Positions 22,873 to 31,409 of a stretch of DNA of 64,000 bases are shown here, piece after piece (the stretch's first letter is position 1; each line of letters begins with the position of its first letter). The translations under genes were made by a program, and so were the position numbers. The stretch covers positions 7,479,501 to 7,543,500 of the forward strand of contig JAVHKY010000054.1 of the NCBI GenBank assembly GCA_035079385.1, given 5' to 3'. The DNA comes from Aspidiotus rigidus. Its lineage: Eukaryota > Arthropoda > Insecta > Hemiptera > Diaspididae. Below the pieces are notes generated by a model. The model worked only from the letters and a program-made list of their open reading frames with translations. It did not search any database and was not told the origin of the DNA.

Positions 22873-22920
22873 GGTCAGTAACTAAGATACTATTGGATTA
22901 CGTAGAACGCTCGGCTACCA

Positions 22921-23108
22921 TGTCGCCATACAATAAAATGGAAGAATAAAATAAATTGTTTCAGTCGGACTATATTGTTGATCAAGGCGAATAATAATTA
23001 ACAATAATTTCTTGTGAAGACGAAAAAAGGCGGTTAAAAAGAAAACATTAAATTTTATCTTCTGCCCTCACGGTCATGCAGCTGTTGCTGTGTCGTCATG
23101 CCGTGACA
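22921..23108 (-). repeat. 5' LTR of the BEL/Pao element
   Basis: 188 bp, the promoter-side repeat for the minus-strand gag-pol. It is identical by eye to 17279-17466 and abuts the target duplication GCTGT at 23109. Confidence 0.92.
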
Positions 23109-23477
23109 GCTGTTTCCCTGTTCCTTCTACACCCCACCTGCGCCGAGACGTTACCATTGGTACCCTAGTATTGATGAAATTTCCAAGGATTATAAAAAAT
23201 CCAAGAATTTACTTAGAAGGGTGATTCTTTCAAAATTTTATAGAGTAGATTAAATGGTATTTTTATGCCAAATATGAAATGCATCGGCTGATTCCTGATC
23301 CTGCAATAAATTTTTGAAAGTAGCGGCGTTCCCATAAGACTCTGTACATTACCCATCACTTTCATCACGAGCGCTGCGCTCGGGATGTTCAGAACTACTT
23401 CAAAATCACGGACAGCGTTTACCACAGTCAGAATACGTTCGTGTCACTACCTCTTCATCTTATACCGTGATTAGATC

Positions 23478-24133
23478 CAGTAATTGCAAGATTAAGACCA
23501 AAATATGAAACATTGATGGATCCCTTATCAGATAAAATTCATCATTTACCTGAAGATAAAAGAATAAAATAATTAGGTATACTAAATTCATGATGAATAT
23601 TATCGCTCATTTAAGCGCTTTATCAAGAATTATTGAAAAAGAAATAAAAAATCTAAACCTACCTTGTGATGATTTTGAATCTGATGTTGAGATAAACTAG
23701 GCCTATATAGAAAATTAATCCTCTTCTGAGTCAATATCTGATTCAAAATCATCCTCTCTTATTGGTGATTTTTCACAGTTATTAATAGGTGTATCTATCT
23801 TTCTATCTTTTTCTCTTATTCTCTCTCTTGCCCTATCTCTCCATTTATTGTAATATTCTTCATATTCTTCTTCATATATCTTCATTTTGGGAAATTCAAT
23901 CATTATATATTCATATAGAAAAATTCCAATATAATCATTTCAAAAAAAAAGGTTGACTAAATTTAGAACTTATTGTCATATACTTGTTAAAAGATGAGAA
24001 AGAAAATACACTAAATTTATACTAAATCACCATGCAAGTATTTTATTTGGAATTATTGAAAAAGAAATAAAAGATTGTAGAAGTGATACTTCCCATCACA
24101 ATTTATAGAAAGTGATGTTGAAATCTATTATAT
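23478..24133. pseudogene. Unidentified short ORFs between MITE and Helitron
   Basis: This 650-bp stretch holds the continuation of the ORF split by C1 (to about 23572). A second plus frame contains RIIEKEIKNL and DDFESDVEIN (about 23590-23699). A partly related third segment, GIIEKEIKDCRS, lies near 24045-24085. A minus frame, 23715-23903, encodes a highly charged 62-aa peptide (EEEYEEYYNKWRDRARERIR, then DDFESDIDSEED). The shared IIEKEIK and DDFESD motifs suggest a decayed multi-copy element. I recognise no family. Confidence 0.3.
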
Positions 24134-24634
24134 ACGAGCCGCTGACGGGCCGCCTTCGGCGGCCCTTGGCGGCTCGGCCTGCCGGCGGCTCCTAACAGAC
24201 GCTGCAGCTGCTCGCGTGTTTTGCTCGCTCGCTTCGCTCGCTCGTTATTGTTGTTGTTACCTACATTTTAGTGGGGTGGCTAAATTCCCCATAAAAACCG
24301 TGCATACGATAGAAATATTATAACTTTTAAAATACCCGTTCAAAGTGATCGATGGATCTAAAACATAGCCACGTATATTTTTAATTATCATACATAGTTA
24401 TTAAAGAGTGGGGGAGGAAGTAAAAATTTCAAGTAAAAGGTCGGTTATGATTGGGAAAGGAATTAAGATAAATGTATACCTTTTTGATCTTGCAAATCTA
24501 GTCAGGTTGTTGAATCGTCGCTTCGCTTGCACATACTATTCTGTAAGACTTACAATGTGGAGTTATAATTTGAACTGAGTTTCCCTTTGTTGGATTGCTG
24601 TTTTGAAATTTCTTACAAACTGCAATGGAGGTCG

Positions 24635-24695
24635 GTTCCCTCTCAGTGAAAACGGCCAGCACCGCGTGAAGGTAGGGAACCGTCGCTGGCCTTTT
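24635..24695 (-). ncRNA. Potential pseudoknot in element 1 tail
   Basis: Two complementary pairs are interleaved: CGGTTCCCT with AGGGAACCG, and GGCCAGC with GCTGGCC, in the order A-B-A'-B'. That is the topology of an H-type pseudoknot. The same block is present in element 3 (30092-30150). Function is unknown. Confidence 0.4.
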
Positions 24696-24860
24696 CTCTT
24701 TCTTTCACGTTTCTGTATATGAGGAGGTTGAAATTTTTTTCTTCTTCTTCCGGAATAAAGTCAAAAAATAGGAGTAAATAAAAGAATATCATAATTATTA
24801 ATCTTTTATTTTCAGCCTACATTAACCGTCCATAGGTATGTGATGGGGCGCATATTATTA

Positions 24861-25202
24861 CTACTCTTTCCAAGACAATAAAATGTCATGTACTATATTT
24901 CGAGTGGCTACTGAATCGTTGTTCAAAATGTTCTCTTTCTTGGTCAGGAGGCAAATGTTATCCTTTCTTCGTGCCCTGCTTAGCGCCACATAGAGTTGAC
25001 CGTGTGAAAATAAATGCTCCCTTAGATCGATGCCAACTACATCTAACGTTTGCCCCTGAGATTTATTTACCGTCATGGCATACGCGAGCCGCAATGGATA
25101 CTGCCTACGAATTATTTCAAGCCCTCTTTTCCCAGTTGTGAATTTGAATATAACCCGAGGAATTACGAATGTTTTTGTTTCGTCCTCAGGTTTACTGACT
25201 TG
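24861..25202 (-). pseudogene. Helitron PIF1 helicase, C-terminal remnant (element 1)
   Basis: About 113 codons retain the last helicase motifs: LRLAYAMTVNKSQGQTLDVV and HGQLYVALSRARRKDNICLL, then a stop after ILLSWKE. These are the V/VI-type motifs of Helitron and PIF1 helicases. There is no Walker A, no Rep nuclease and no start codon of its own, and the frame differs from the upstream protease. It cannot be a working helicase. Confidence 0.85.
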
Positions 25203-25717
25203 GGGAATGGATGTAATGTTTTTGTATTGAATAACTGGAGAAGATGAGGGCGCATAGCATGTTGCTCAAATCTAAGGTTACATGGATTTTGATTGAAGGC
25301 AATAGCTGTTGCAAAGGCAATTGCGTACACACCACAATCTAGACCATTTGTCTGCTTGTCCACAGTGCAATATTCCACCTCAAAACCACAGGGAAACAAC
25401 CGATGTAAAAATGTATTCTGTGTATATGTTATCTGTTGAGAATTGCAACTGTCATAGACATACAGGATACCATTATTGTAATAAAATGTGACCCAATGTG
25501 AAATTTCATTCAGACGTTTGGTGGGTCTGGTCGGCAATATTTGAATGTGCCTCCCATTAAAGAGCTGTGCCGGTTTGATGTCGTCCCATAATCCCATCAA
25601 GTACACATTGACTGGGCAGAAATTAGTATTTTTACGTACTATTTCAAAAAATGCGTTAATGAGATCCCCTGACAATTCATCATGTAGAATCTCATTCTCT
25701 ATGCTACCGTCCGTCAT
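25163..25717 (-). CDS. ULP1-like cysteine protease domain (element 1)
   Basis: A 184-aa frame starts MTDGSIENEILHDELSGDL. It carries the C48 (Ulp1/SENP) signature: catalytic His in ISHWVTFYY, Asp in YVYDSCNS, then Gln and Cys in KQTNGLDCGVYAIAFA. C48 enzymes cleave ubiquitin-like modifiers, and transposons carry related domains. The last ~12 residues after HPFP are read-through across the internal deletion. The start was chosen at the first ATG that is also kept in the other two copies. The longer frame upstream (to 25816) covers the promoter-proximal leader. Confidence 0.8.
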   Translation of the reverse strand: MTDGSIENEILHDELSGDLINAFFEIVRKNTNFCPVNVYLMGLWDDIKPAQLFNGRHIQILPTRPTKRLNEISHWVTFYYNNGILYVYDSCNSQQITYTQNTFLHRLFPCGFEVEYCTVDKQTNGLDCGVYAIAFATAIAFNQNPCNLRFEQHAMRPHLLQLFNTKTLHPFPKSVNLRTKQKHS

Positions 25718-25834
25718 ACTGTTTGAAAGAAAAATATACAACTTCGAATGATACAAATGGAACAACTGTTGCGTGTATGAGTCTAACGTGTATGAGTCTA
25801 ACGTAAAATGATGCAACGCCGCGCCACGCGCTTC

Positions 25835-25990
25835 TATTTATATCAATCGTCGCTACTGCTGGATCATTTCGAGAGCATTCGAGAACTGTCAAAAAAACGG
25901 AAGGAAGAGAGCCTACTTCCAGAAACTACTCGAACGGTCAGCGAGAAACTACTCGAACCGTCAGCGAGAAACTACTCGAACGGTCAGGTT
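25835..25990 (-). promoter_or_regulatory. Heat-shock-like promoter of element 1
   Basis: On the minus strand this holds three 23-bp repeats (GACCGTTCGAGTAGTTTCTCGCT type), TTCTGGAA, then TTCTCGAATGCTCTCGAA, then the TATA box TATAAATA at 25842-25835. It matches the better-described copy at 28798-28948. Confidence 0.55.
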
Positions 25991-26165
25991 AACCGGTCGC
26001 GTCGTAGTTTGTAAGGTTGACCCGCCCTAACCACGCCCTAACGATGCGTAGGTAGCGCTTCAGATTTACCGAGTTTCCAATAGATAGCGGCACTTGAATT
26101 TTCGGCCGCGCGAATTTTCGGCACGCGATTTTCTTGCGTCACTCGATTTTTTAGCGTCACGCGCG

Positions 26166-26423
26166 CTTAGACCATATAATAGATAGACCGAGCATCGGCC
26201 ATATAAGCGTATGTTAACCATTGATGCGAGGACATGATAAGAAAATAAGGATCACTGGACCCTGTTTACATTTTTATGCGCATAGCGGGTGAACGCGCGG
26301 CGGAGTGAAACACACAGTGCAGCGTCTCCTTCTCCGCAGTCAACCGCGCTACCCATAAAGGGTCCGATGATCCTTATTGCACTACTAATCACTATGCTCG
26401 GTCTATCTATTATATGGTCTAAG
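26166..26423. mobile_element. 258-bp TIR MITE inside Helitron element 1
   Basis: It has perfect inverted termini of about 30 bp, starting CTTAGACCATATAATAGATA, and the 8-bp duplication CACGCGCG (26158-26165, 26424-26431). Elements 2 and 3 have the uninterrupted site. An 8-bp duplication suits hAT or P-type elements. There is no coding capacity. Confidence 0.85.
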
Positions 26424-26479
26424 CACGCGCGCGAGCTTACAGGTTTCTATTATACTAGCATAAAAAAAATTTCAGGTTT

Positions 26480-26480
<1 letters not shown>

Positions 26481-26519
<39 letters not shown>
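26481..26519 (+). repeat. (TA)n(CA)n microsatellite
   Basis: An alternating TA run followed by CA repeats directly abuts the 3' end of Helitron element 2. Confidence 0.9.
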
Positions 26520-26521
<2 letters not shown>

Positions 26522-28591
26522 GAGCCGCTGACGGGCCGCCTTCGCTGCTCGCGTGTTTTGCTCGCTCGCTTCGCTCGCTCGTTATTGTTGTTGTTACATT
26601 TTAGTGGGGTGGCTAAATTCCCCATAAAAACCGTGCATACGATAGAAATATTATAACTTTTAAAATACCCGTTCAAAGTGATCGATGGATCTAAAACATA
26701 GCCACGTATATTTTTAATTATCATACATAGTTATTAAAGAGTGGGGGAGGAAGTAAAAATTTCAAGTAAAAGGTCGGTTATGATTGGGAAAGGAATTTTT
26801 ACAACACCATTGCTGTTTATCTTTTTCCTCCCAAAACAGTAATGCATTGCAATGTGAACACTGATTATTGAGAGGATCCGTCAATTTAGATGCTTTTAAT
26901 TTCATTGTGTATCTCTCATTAAAGTACATTTTTGATGGCTGTAGGTTACCTTTCCTGCTTGATTTTGGATCATTTTCTGTTTGGATTTCTCTCTTGGCGC
27001 TGCGTCTCATTCGATCTTTTTCTGCCTTTTCTGCCTTACTCAGCATTTTTTGTTCTTCGCTCAATTTTGGACGGCCCCTTTTCTTCCCCTCATTCTTATT
27101 TTCTACCTTCTTTTTATTGTTTCTTGATTCATCTTTCTTACTTGATTCTTTTTGGCTTGATTTGGAATCATTTTTTGTTAGGGCTTCTCTCTTGGCACTG
27201 CGTCTCATTTGATCTTCTTCTGCCCTCTTTGCCTTATTCAGTAGTTTTTGTTCTTCGCTCAGCTTTGGACGACCCCTTTTCTTCCCTTCAGTTTCATTTT
27301 CTCCCTCTGAAAATTGCCTCTTAAGGGAAATTTCAATTTTTTTAGCGTTGTGTCTCAGTTTCTCTCTTTCTAACTTTCTTTCTTTGTTCTTCAATTTATC
27401 TTCTTCGCTTAATTTTGGCCGCCCTCTTTTCTTTAACTGTGATTGATTTATTGTCTGAGCTTCTTTTCTGGCACTACGTCTCATCTTCTCCCTCTCTGCC
27501 CTCACTACTTTGGCAACTAATTTCTCTTCTCCACTTGACTTTGGCCGTCCCCTCTTCCTGCTTATACTCATATCTTGTGACGTTACATTTTCACCTGTAA
27601 TGTTTGGGACGACGGGGAATGGATGTAATGTTTTTGTATTGAATAACTGGAGAAGATGAGGGCGCATAGCATGTTGCTCAAATCTAAGGTTATATGGATT
27701 TTGATTGAAGGCAATAGCTGTTGCGAAGGCAATTGCGTACACACCACAATCTAGACCATTTGTCTGCTTGTCCACAGTGCAATATTCCACCTCAAAACCA
27801 CAGGGAAACAACCGATGTAAAAATGTATTCTGTGTATATGTTATCTGTTGAGAATTGCAACTGTCATAGACATACAGGATACCATTATTGTAATAAAATG
27901 TGACCCAATGTGAAATTTCATTCAGACGTTTGGTGGGTCTGGTCGGCAATATTTGAATGTGCCTCCCATTAAAGAGCTGTGCCGGTTTGATGTCGTCCCA
28001 TAATCCCATCAAGTACACATTGACTGGGCAGAAATTAGTATTTTTACGTACTATTTCAAAAAATGCGTTAATGAGATCCCCTGACAATTCATCATGTAGA
28101 ATCTCATTCTCTACGCTACCGTCCGTCATACTGTTTGAAAGAAAAATATACAACTTCGTCCGTCATACTGTTTGAAAGAAAAATATACAACTTCGAATGA
28201 TACAAATGGAACAACTGTTGCGTGTATGAGTCTAACGTAAAATGATGCAACGCCGCGCCACGCGCTTCTATTTATATCAATCGTCGCTACTGCTGGATCA
28301 TTTCGAGAGCATTCGAAAACTGTCAAAAAAACGGAAGGAAGAGAGCCTACTTCCAGAAACTACTCGAACGGTCAGCGAGAAACTACTCGAACGGTCAGGT
28401 TAACCGGTCGCGTCGTAGTTTGTAAGGTTGACCCGCCCTAACCACGCCCTAACGATGCGTAGGTAGCGCTTCAGATTTACCGAGTTTCCAATAGATAGCG
28501 GCACTTGAATTTTCGGCCACGCGAATTTTCGGCACGCGATTTTCTTGCGTCACTCGATTTTTTAGCGTCACGCGCGCGAGCTTACAGGTTT
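26520..28591 (-). mobile_element. Helitron-family deletion derivative, element 2
   Basis: It has the same 5' end (28591) and 3' end (26520) as element 1 but a different internal deletion. It keeps the protease, an AT-hook array and the start of the zinc-finger region, and has lost the Rep nuclease and the whole helicase. The 3' end lacks most of the GC-rich hairpin. A 39-bp direct duplication lies near 28118-28195. It faces element 3 head to head across 11 bp. Confidence 0.75.
26762..28129 (-). CDS. ULP1 protease - AT-hook array - Helitron zinc finger
   Basis: A 455-aa open frame from the conserved MTDGS start. Residues ~1-180 are the ULP1-like protease (His in SHWVTFYY, Asp in YDSCNS, Cys in NGLDCGVYA). 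Residues ~195-400 contain four AT-hook cores (KRGRPK), each followed by a similar basic helix (LSEEQKLLNKAKRAEEDQMR type), about 35-65 residues apart. The C-terminus (NQCSHCNALLFWEEKDKQQW then CC) is the cysteine motif found upstream of the Rep domain in Helitron proteins. The frame then runs a few residues into 3' non-coding sequence, showing that the natural protein is truncated by deletion. It may still be expressed as a DNA-binding protease. Confidence 0.82.
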   Translation of the reverse strand: MTDGSVENEILHDELSGDLINAFFEIVRKNTNFCPVNVYLMGLWDDIKPAQLFNGRHIQILPTRPTKRLNEISHWVTFYYNNGILYVYDSCNSQQITYTQNTFLHRLFPCGFEVEYCTVDKQTNGLDCGVYAIAFATAIAFNQNPYNLRFEQHAMRPHLLQLFNTKTLHPFPVVPNITGENVTSQDMSISRKRGRPKSSGEEKLVAKVVRAEREKMRRSARKEAQTINQSQLKKRGRPKLSEEDKLKNKERKLEREKLRHNAKKIEISLKRQFSEGENETEGKKRGRPKLSEEQKLLNKAKRAEEDQMRRSAKREALTKNDSKSSQKESSKKDESRNNKKKVENKNEGKKRGRPKLSEEQKMLSKAEKAEKDRMRRSAKREIQTENDPKSSRKGNLQPSKMYFNERYTMKLKASKLTDPLNNQCSHCNALLFWEEKDKQQWCCKNSFPNHNRPFT

Positions 28592-28797
28592 ATATAATAG
28601 ATAAACCTGTAAGCTCGCGCGCGTGACGCTAAAAAATCGAGTGACGCAAGAAAATCGCGTGCCGAAAATTCGCGTGGCCGAAAATTCAAGTGCCGCTATC
28701 TATTGGAAACTCGGTAAATCTGAAGCGCTACCTACGCATCGTTAGGGCGTGGTTAGGGCGGGTCAACCTTACAAACTACGACGCGACCGGTTAACCT

Positions 28798-28948
28798 GAC
28801 CGTTCGAGTAGTTTCTCGCTGACGGTTCGAGTAGTTTCTCGCTGACCGTTCGAGTAGTTTCTGGAAGTAGGCTCTCTTCCTTCCGTTTTTTTGACAGTTC
28901 TCGAATGCTCTCGAAATGATCCAGCAGTAGCGACGATTGATATAAATA
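28798..28948 (+). promoter_or_regulatory. Heat-shock-like promoter in Helitron element 3
   Basis: Three 23-bp tandem units (28798-28866) each read TTCGAGTAGTTTC, a TTCnnGTAnnTTC spacing one base off the heat-shock-factor consensus. The third ends TTCTGGAA, a perfect TTCnnGAA dyad (28859-28866). A further array, TTCTCGAATGCTCTCGAA (28898-28915), gives TTC-GAA-CTC-GAA at 5-bp spacing. It lies 25 bp before TATAAATAGAAGCGC (TATA at 28941). The arrangement resembles insect hsp70 promoters. Heat inducibility is inference. Confidence 0.55.
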
Positions 28949-29065
28949 GAAGCGCGTGGCGCGGCGTTGCATCATTTTACGTTAGACTCATACACGTTAG
29001 ACTCATACACGCAACAGTTGTTCCATTTGTATCATTCGAAGTTGTATATTTTTCTTTCAAACAGT

Positions 29066-29620
29066 ATGACGGACGGTAGCATAGAGAATGAGATTCTACA
29101 TGATGAATTGTCAGGGGATCTCATTAACGCATTTTTTGAAATAGTACGTAAAAATACTAATTTCTGCCCAGTCAATGTGTACTTGATGGGATTATGGGAC
29201 GACATCAAACCGGCACAGCTCTTTAATGGGAGGCACATTCAAATATTGCCGACCAGACCCACCAAACGTCTGAATGAAATTTCACATTGGGTCACATTTT
29301 ATTACAATAATGGTATCCTGTATGTCTATGACAGTTGCAATTCTCAACAGATAACATATACACAGAATACATTTTTACATCGGTTGTTTCCCTGTGGTTT
29401 TGAGGTGGAATATTGCACTGTGGACAAGCAGACAAATGGTCTAGATTGTGGTGTGTACGCAATTGCCTTTGCAACAGCTATTGCCTTCAATCAAAATCCA
29501 TGTAACCTTAGATTTGAGCAACATGCTATGCGCCCTCATCTTCTCCAGTTATTCAATACAAAAACATTACATCCATTCCCCAAGTCAGTAAACCTGAGGA
29601 CGAAACAAAAACATTCGTAA
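29066..29620 (+). CDS. ULP1-like cysteine protease domain (element 3)
   Basis: 184 aa, near-identical to the element 1 frame, with the same His (SHWVTF), Asp (YDSC) and Gln/Cys (KQTNGLDCGVYA) signature. The short tail KSVNLRTKQKHS after HPFP is an out-of-frame reading of helicase sequence at the deletion junction. The TATA box lies about 120 bp upstream. Confidence 0.8.
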   Translation: MTDGSIENEILHDELSGDLINAFFEIVRKNTNFCPVNVYLMGLWDDIKPAQLFNGRHIQILPTRPTKRLNEISHWVTFYYNNGILYVYDSCNSQQITYTQNTFLHRLFPCGFEVEYCTVDKQTNGLDCGVYAIAFATAIAFNQNPCNLRFEQHAMRPHLLQLFNTKTLHPFPKSVNLRTKQKHS

Positions 29621-29922
29621 TTCCTCGGGTTATATTCAAATTCACAACTGGGAAAAGAGGGCTTGAAATAATTCGTAGGCAGTATCCATTGCGGCTCGCG
29701 TATGCCATGACGGTAAATAAATCTCAGGGGCAAACGTTAGATGTAGTTGGCATCGATCTAAGGGAGCATTTATTTTCACACGGTCAACTCTATGTGGCGC
29801 TAAGCAGGGCACGAAGAAAGGATAACATTTGCCTCCTGACCAAGAAAGAGAACATTTTGAACAACGATTCAGTAGCCACTCGAAATATAGTACATGACAT
29901 TTTATTGTCTTGGAAAGAGTAG
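29581..29922 (+). pseudogene. Helitron PIF1 helicase, C-terminal remnant (element 3)
   Basis: The same remnant as in element 1: PEDETKTFVIPRVIFKF, then LRLAYAMTVNKSQGQT and YVALSRARRKDN, stop after LLSWKE. It overlaps the protease tail in another frame. Confidence 0.85.
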
Positions 29923-30091
29923 TAATAATATGCGCCCCATCACATACCTATGGACGGTTAATGTAGGCTGAAAATAAAAGATTAATAATTATGATATTCT
30001 TTTATTTACTCCTATTTTTTGACTTTATTCCGGAAGAAGAAGAAAAAAATTTCAACCTCCTCATATACAGAAACGTGAAAGAAAGAGAAAA

Positions 30092-30150
30092 GGCCAGCGA
30101 CGGTTCCCTACCTTCACGCGGTGCTGGCCGTTTTCACTGAGAGGGAACCG
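30092..30150 (+). ncRNA. Potential pseudoknot in element 3 tail
   Basis: GGCCAGC (30092-30098) can pair with GCTGGCC (30123-30129), and CGGTTCCCT (30101-30109) with AGGGAACCG (30142-30150). The pairs are interleaved, so both can form only as a pseudoknot. It is downstream of the helicase remnant, in 3' non-coding sequence. Confidence 0.4.
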
Positions 30151-30752
30151 ACCTCCATTGCAGTTTGTAAGAAATTTCAAAACAGCAATCCAACAAAGGG
30201 AAACTCAGTTCAAATTATAACTCCACATTGTAAGTCTTACAGAATAGTATGTGCAAGCGAAGCGACGATTCAACAACCTGACTAGATTTGCAAGATCAAA
30301 AAGGTATACATTTATCTTAATTCCTTTCCCAATCATAACCGACCTTTTACTTGAAATTTTTACTTCCTCCCCCACTCTTTAATAACTATGTATGATAATT
30401 AAAAATATACGTGGCTATGTTTTAGATCCATCGATCACTTTGAACGGGTATTTTAAAAGTTATAATATTTCTATCGTATGCACGGTTTTTATGGGGAATT
30501 TAGCCACCCCACTAAAATGTAACAACAACAATAACGAGCGAGCGAAGCGAGCGAGCAAAACACGCGACGCGTCTGTTAGGAGCCGCCGGCAGGCCGAGCC
30601 GCCAAGGGCCGCCGAAGGCGGCCCGTCAGCGGCTCGTAACTTATATTTCTAGTAAGTATAAAAAAATAATCACTATTTATTCATTAATTATAATAGAAAT
30701 CATCAAAATTTTACATTTTCAAATTTTTGAAAAGGAAGTTTTTATTTTATTT

Positions 30753-31190
30753 TCAGGCATGGCAACGAGTATCTAGCTGAACCAAATGACGTAAGATGTA
30801 TGAGGGTATAATGGATATCAACGAAAAATATTTTTTGACCGCACTTCCATCGTTGATACAATACTTCACATTAATGTGGGATGTACAATTTAAAGCGGCA
30901 TCGACAATTTCGGCAATCGCCGATACATCCAAGACAAACTCTTCATTTTCAAGCTGAACATTAATAAATGAATGCTTTATAAGGTCCAGATATGAACACA
31001 TATCAATGCCATCGTTAATAATGGCTTTTACGTTTGCAGAAGTCTTTATATATAGTAGGTACTTAAGTGTTTGAAATATACCGTATTTCACAATTATTTT
31101 TCGTTGACAACCGTCAATTATACTCATTATTTTGTTTAAACTATCATGCATTCTGTTACTTTTTGTCATCAACAGTAGGTAATGTTTCAT
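30753..31190 (-). CDS. Unidentified 145-aa ORF
   Basis: An open frame of 145 codons directly outside the Helitron cluster. The predicted peptide is rich in I, L, K and N, has no signal peptide and matches no domain I know. Length and ordinary amino-acid composition argue weakly for coding; no splice partners are evident. It might belong to an older element into which the Helitrons inserted. Confidence 0.3.
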   Translation of the reverse strand: MKHYLLLMTKSNRMHDSLNKIMSIIDGCQRKIIVKYGIFQTLKYLLYIKTSANVKAIINDGIDMCSYLDLIKHSFINVQLENEEFVLDVSAIAEIVDAALNCTSHINVKYCINDGSAVKKYFSLISIIPSYILRHLVQLDTRCHA

Positions 31191-31409
31191 TAATTTTTTT
31201 TTTTTTTTAGTGTGGATGTATAAGTAACTGACAAAAAAAGCAAACTTTATTGTAATCCAAAGCCGTACTATTTATTGTAGGTATCTTATTTTTAACTCAA
31301 TTCATCTCATATATTTACTGAGTTATCCACTCGAAGTGAGCTGTAGACAGTTTAGCTCATCATGCATGATAGAAAATATTTTAGAGGGATGTAGCGTTGT
31401 GGTAGCATC

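Larger units (their letters stand above)
17279..23108 (-). mobile_element. BEL/Pao LTR retrotransposon, full length (5.83 kb)
   Basis: Two 188-bp long terminal repeats (17279-17466 and 22921-23108) begin TGT and end ACA. They read identical over their whole length. The 5-bp target duplication GCTGT flanks the element (17274-17278, 23109-23113). One uninterrupted gag-pol frame lies between. A primer-binding-type sequence starting TGGTAGCCGAGCG abuts the 5' LTR on the minus strand. A poly-A tract precedes the 3' LTR. The matching LTRs and intact frame point to a very recent insertion. Confidence 0.95.
16703..23469 (+). mobile_element. hAT-like MITE, family 2, copy C1 (host of a nest)
   Basis: This copy is in three pieces: 16703-16742, 17213-17278 and 23114-23469. 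These add to 40+66+356 = 462 bp, exactly the family length. Its own target duplication is ATTAGATC (16695-16702, 23470-23477). It was interrupted by MITE copy C2 and by a BEL/Pao retrotransposon. Confidence 0.9.
24134..26446 (-). mobile_element. Helitron-family deletion derivative, element 1
   Basis: The 5' end (AAACCTGTAAGCTCGCGCG on the minus strand) lies at 26446. The 3' end (CGTCAGCGGCTCGT, just after the hairpin GGGCCGCC-GAA-GGCGGCCC) lies at 24134. The hairpin close to the 3' end is Helitron-like, but the final CTCGT is not the textbook CTRR. Inside are a ULP1-like protease gene and the C-terminal end of a PIF1-type helicase, with everything between them deleted. A 258-bp TIR element sits near its 5' end. 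Without that insertion it is about 2.05 kb and nearly identical to element 3, including the deletion junction. Confidence 0.75.
28603..30637 (+). mobile_element. Helitron-family deletion derivative, element 3
   Basis: An intact 2,035-bp copy with the same internal deletion as element 1, opposite orientation. The 5' end is AAACCTGTAAGCTCGCGCG. The 3' end is the hairpin GGGCCGCC-GAA-GGCGGCCC and then GTCAGCGGCTCGT. AATAAA signals follow the helicase remnant near 29973. It contains a promoter-like region, the protease frame, the helicase remnant and the pseudoknot-like block. Confidence 0.78.

Noticed and set aside
26868..27324. Long plus-strand frames rich in F, L and S
   Set aside because: Antisense shadows of the Lys/Arg-rich AT-hook region of the Helitron protein.
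24134..30637. Polinton/Maverick interpretation because of the protease
   Set aside because: No DNA polymerase B, integrase, ATPase or capsid frames; the cysteine motif, PIF1 end and 3' hairpin fit Helitrons better.
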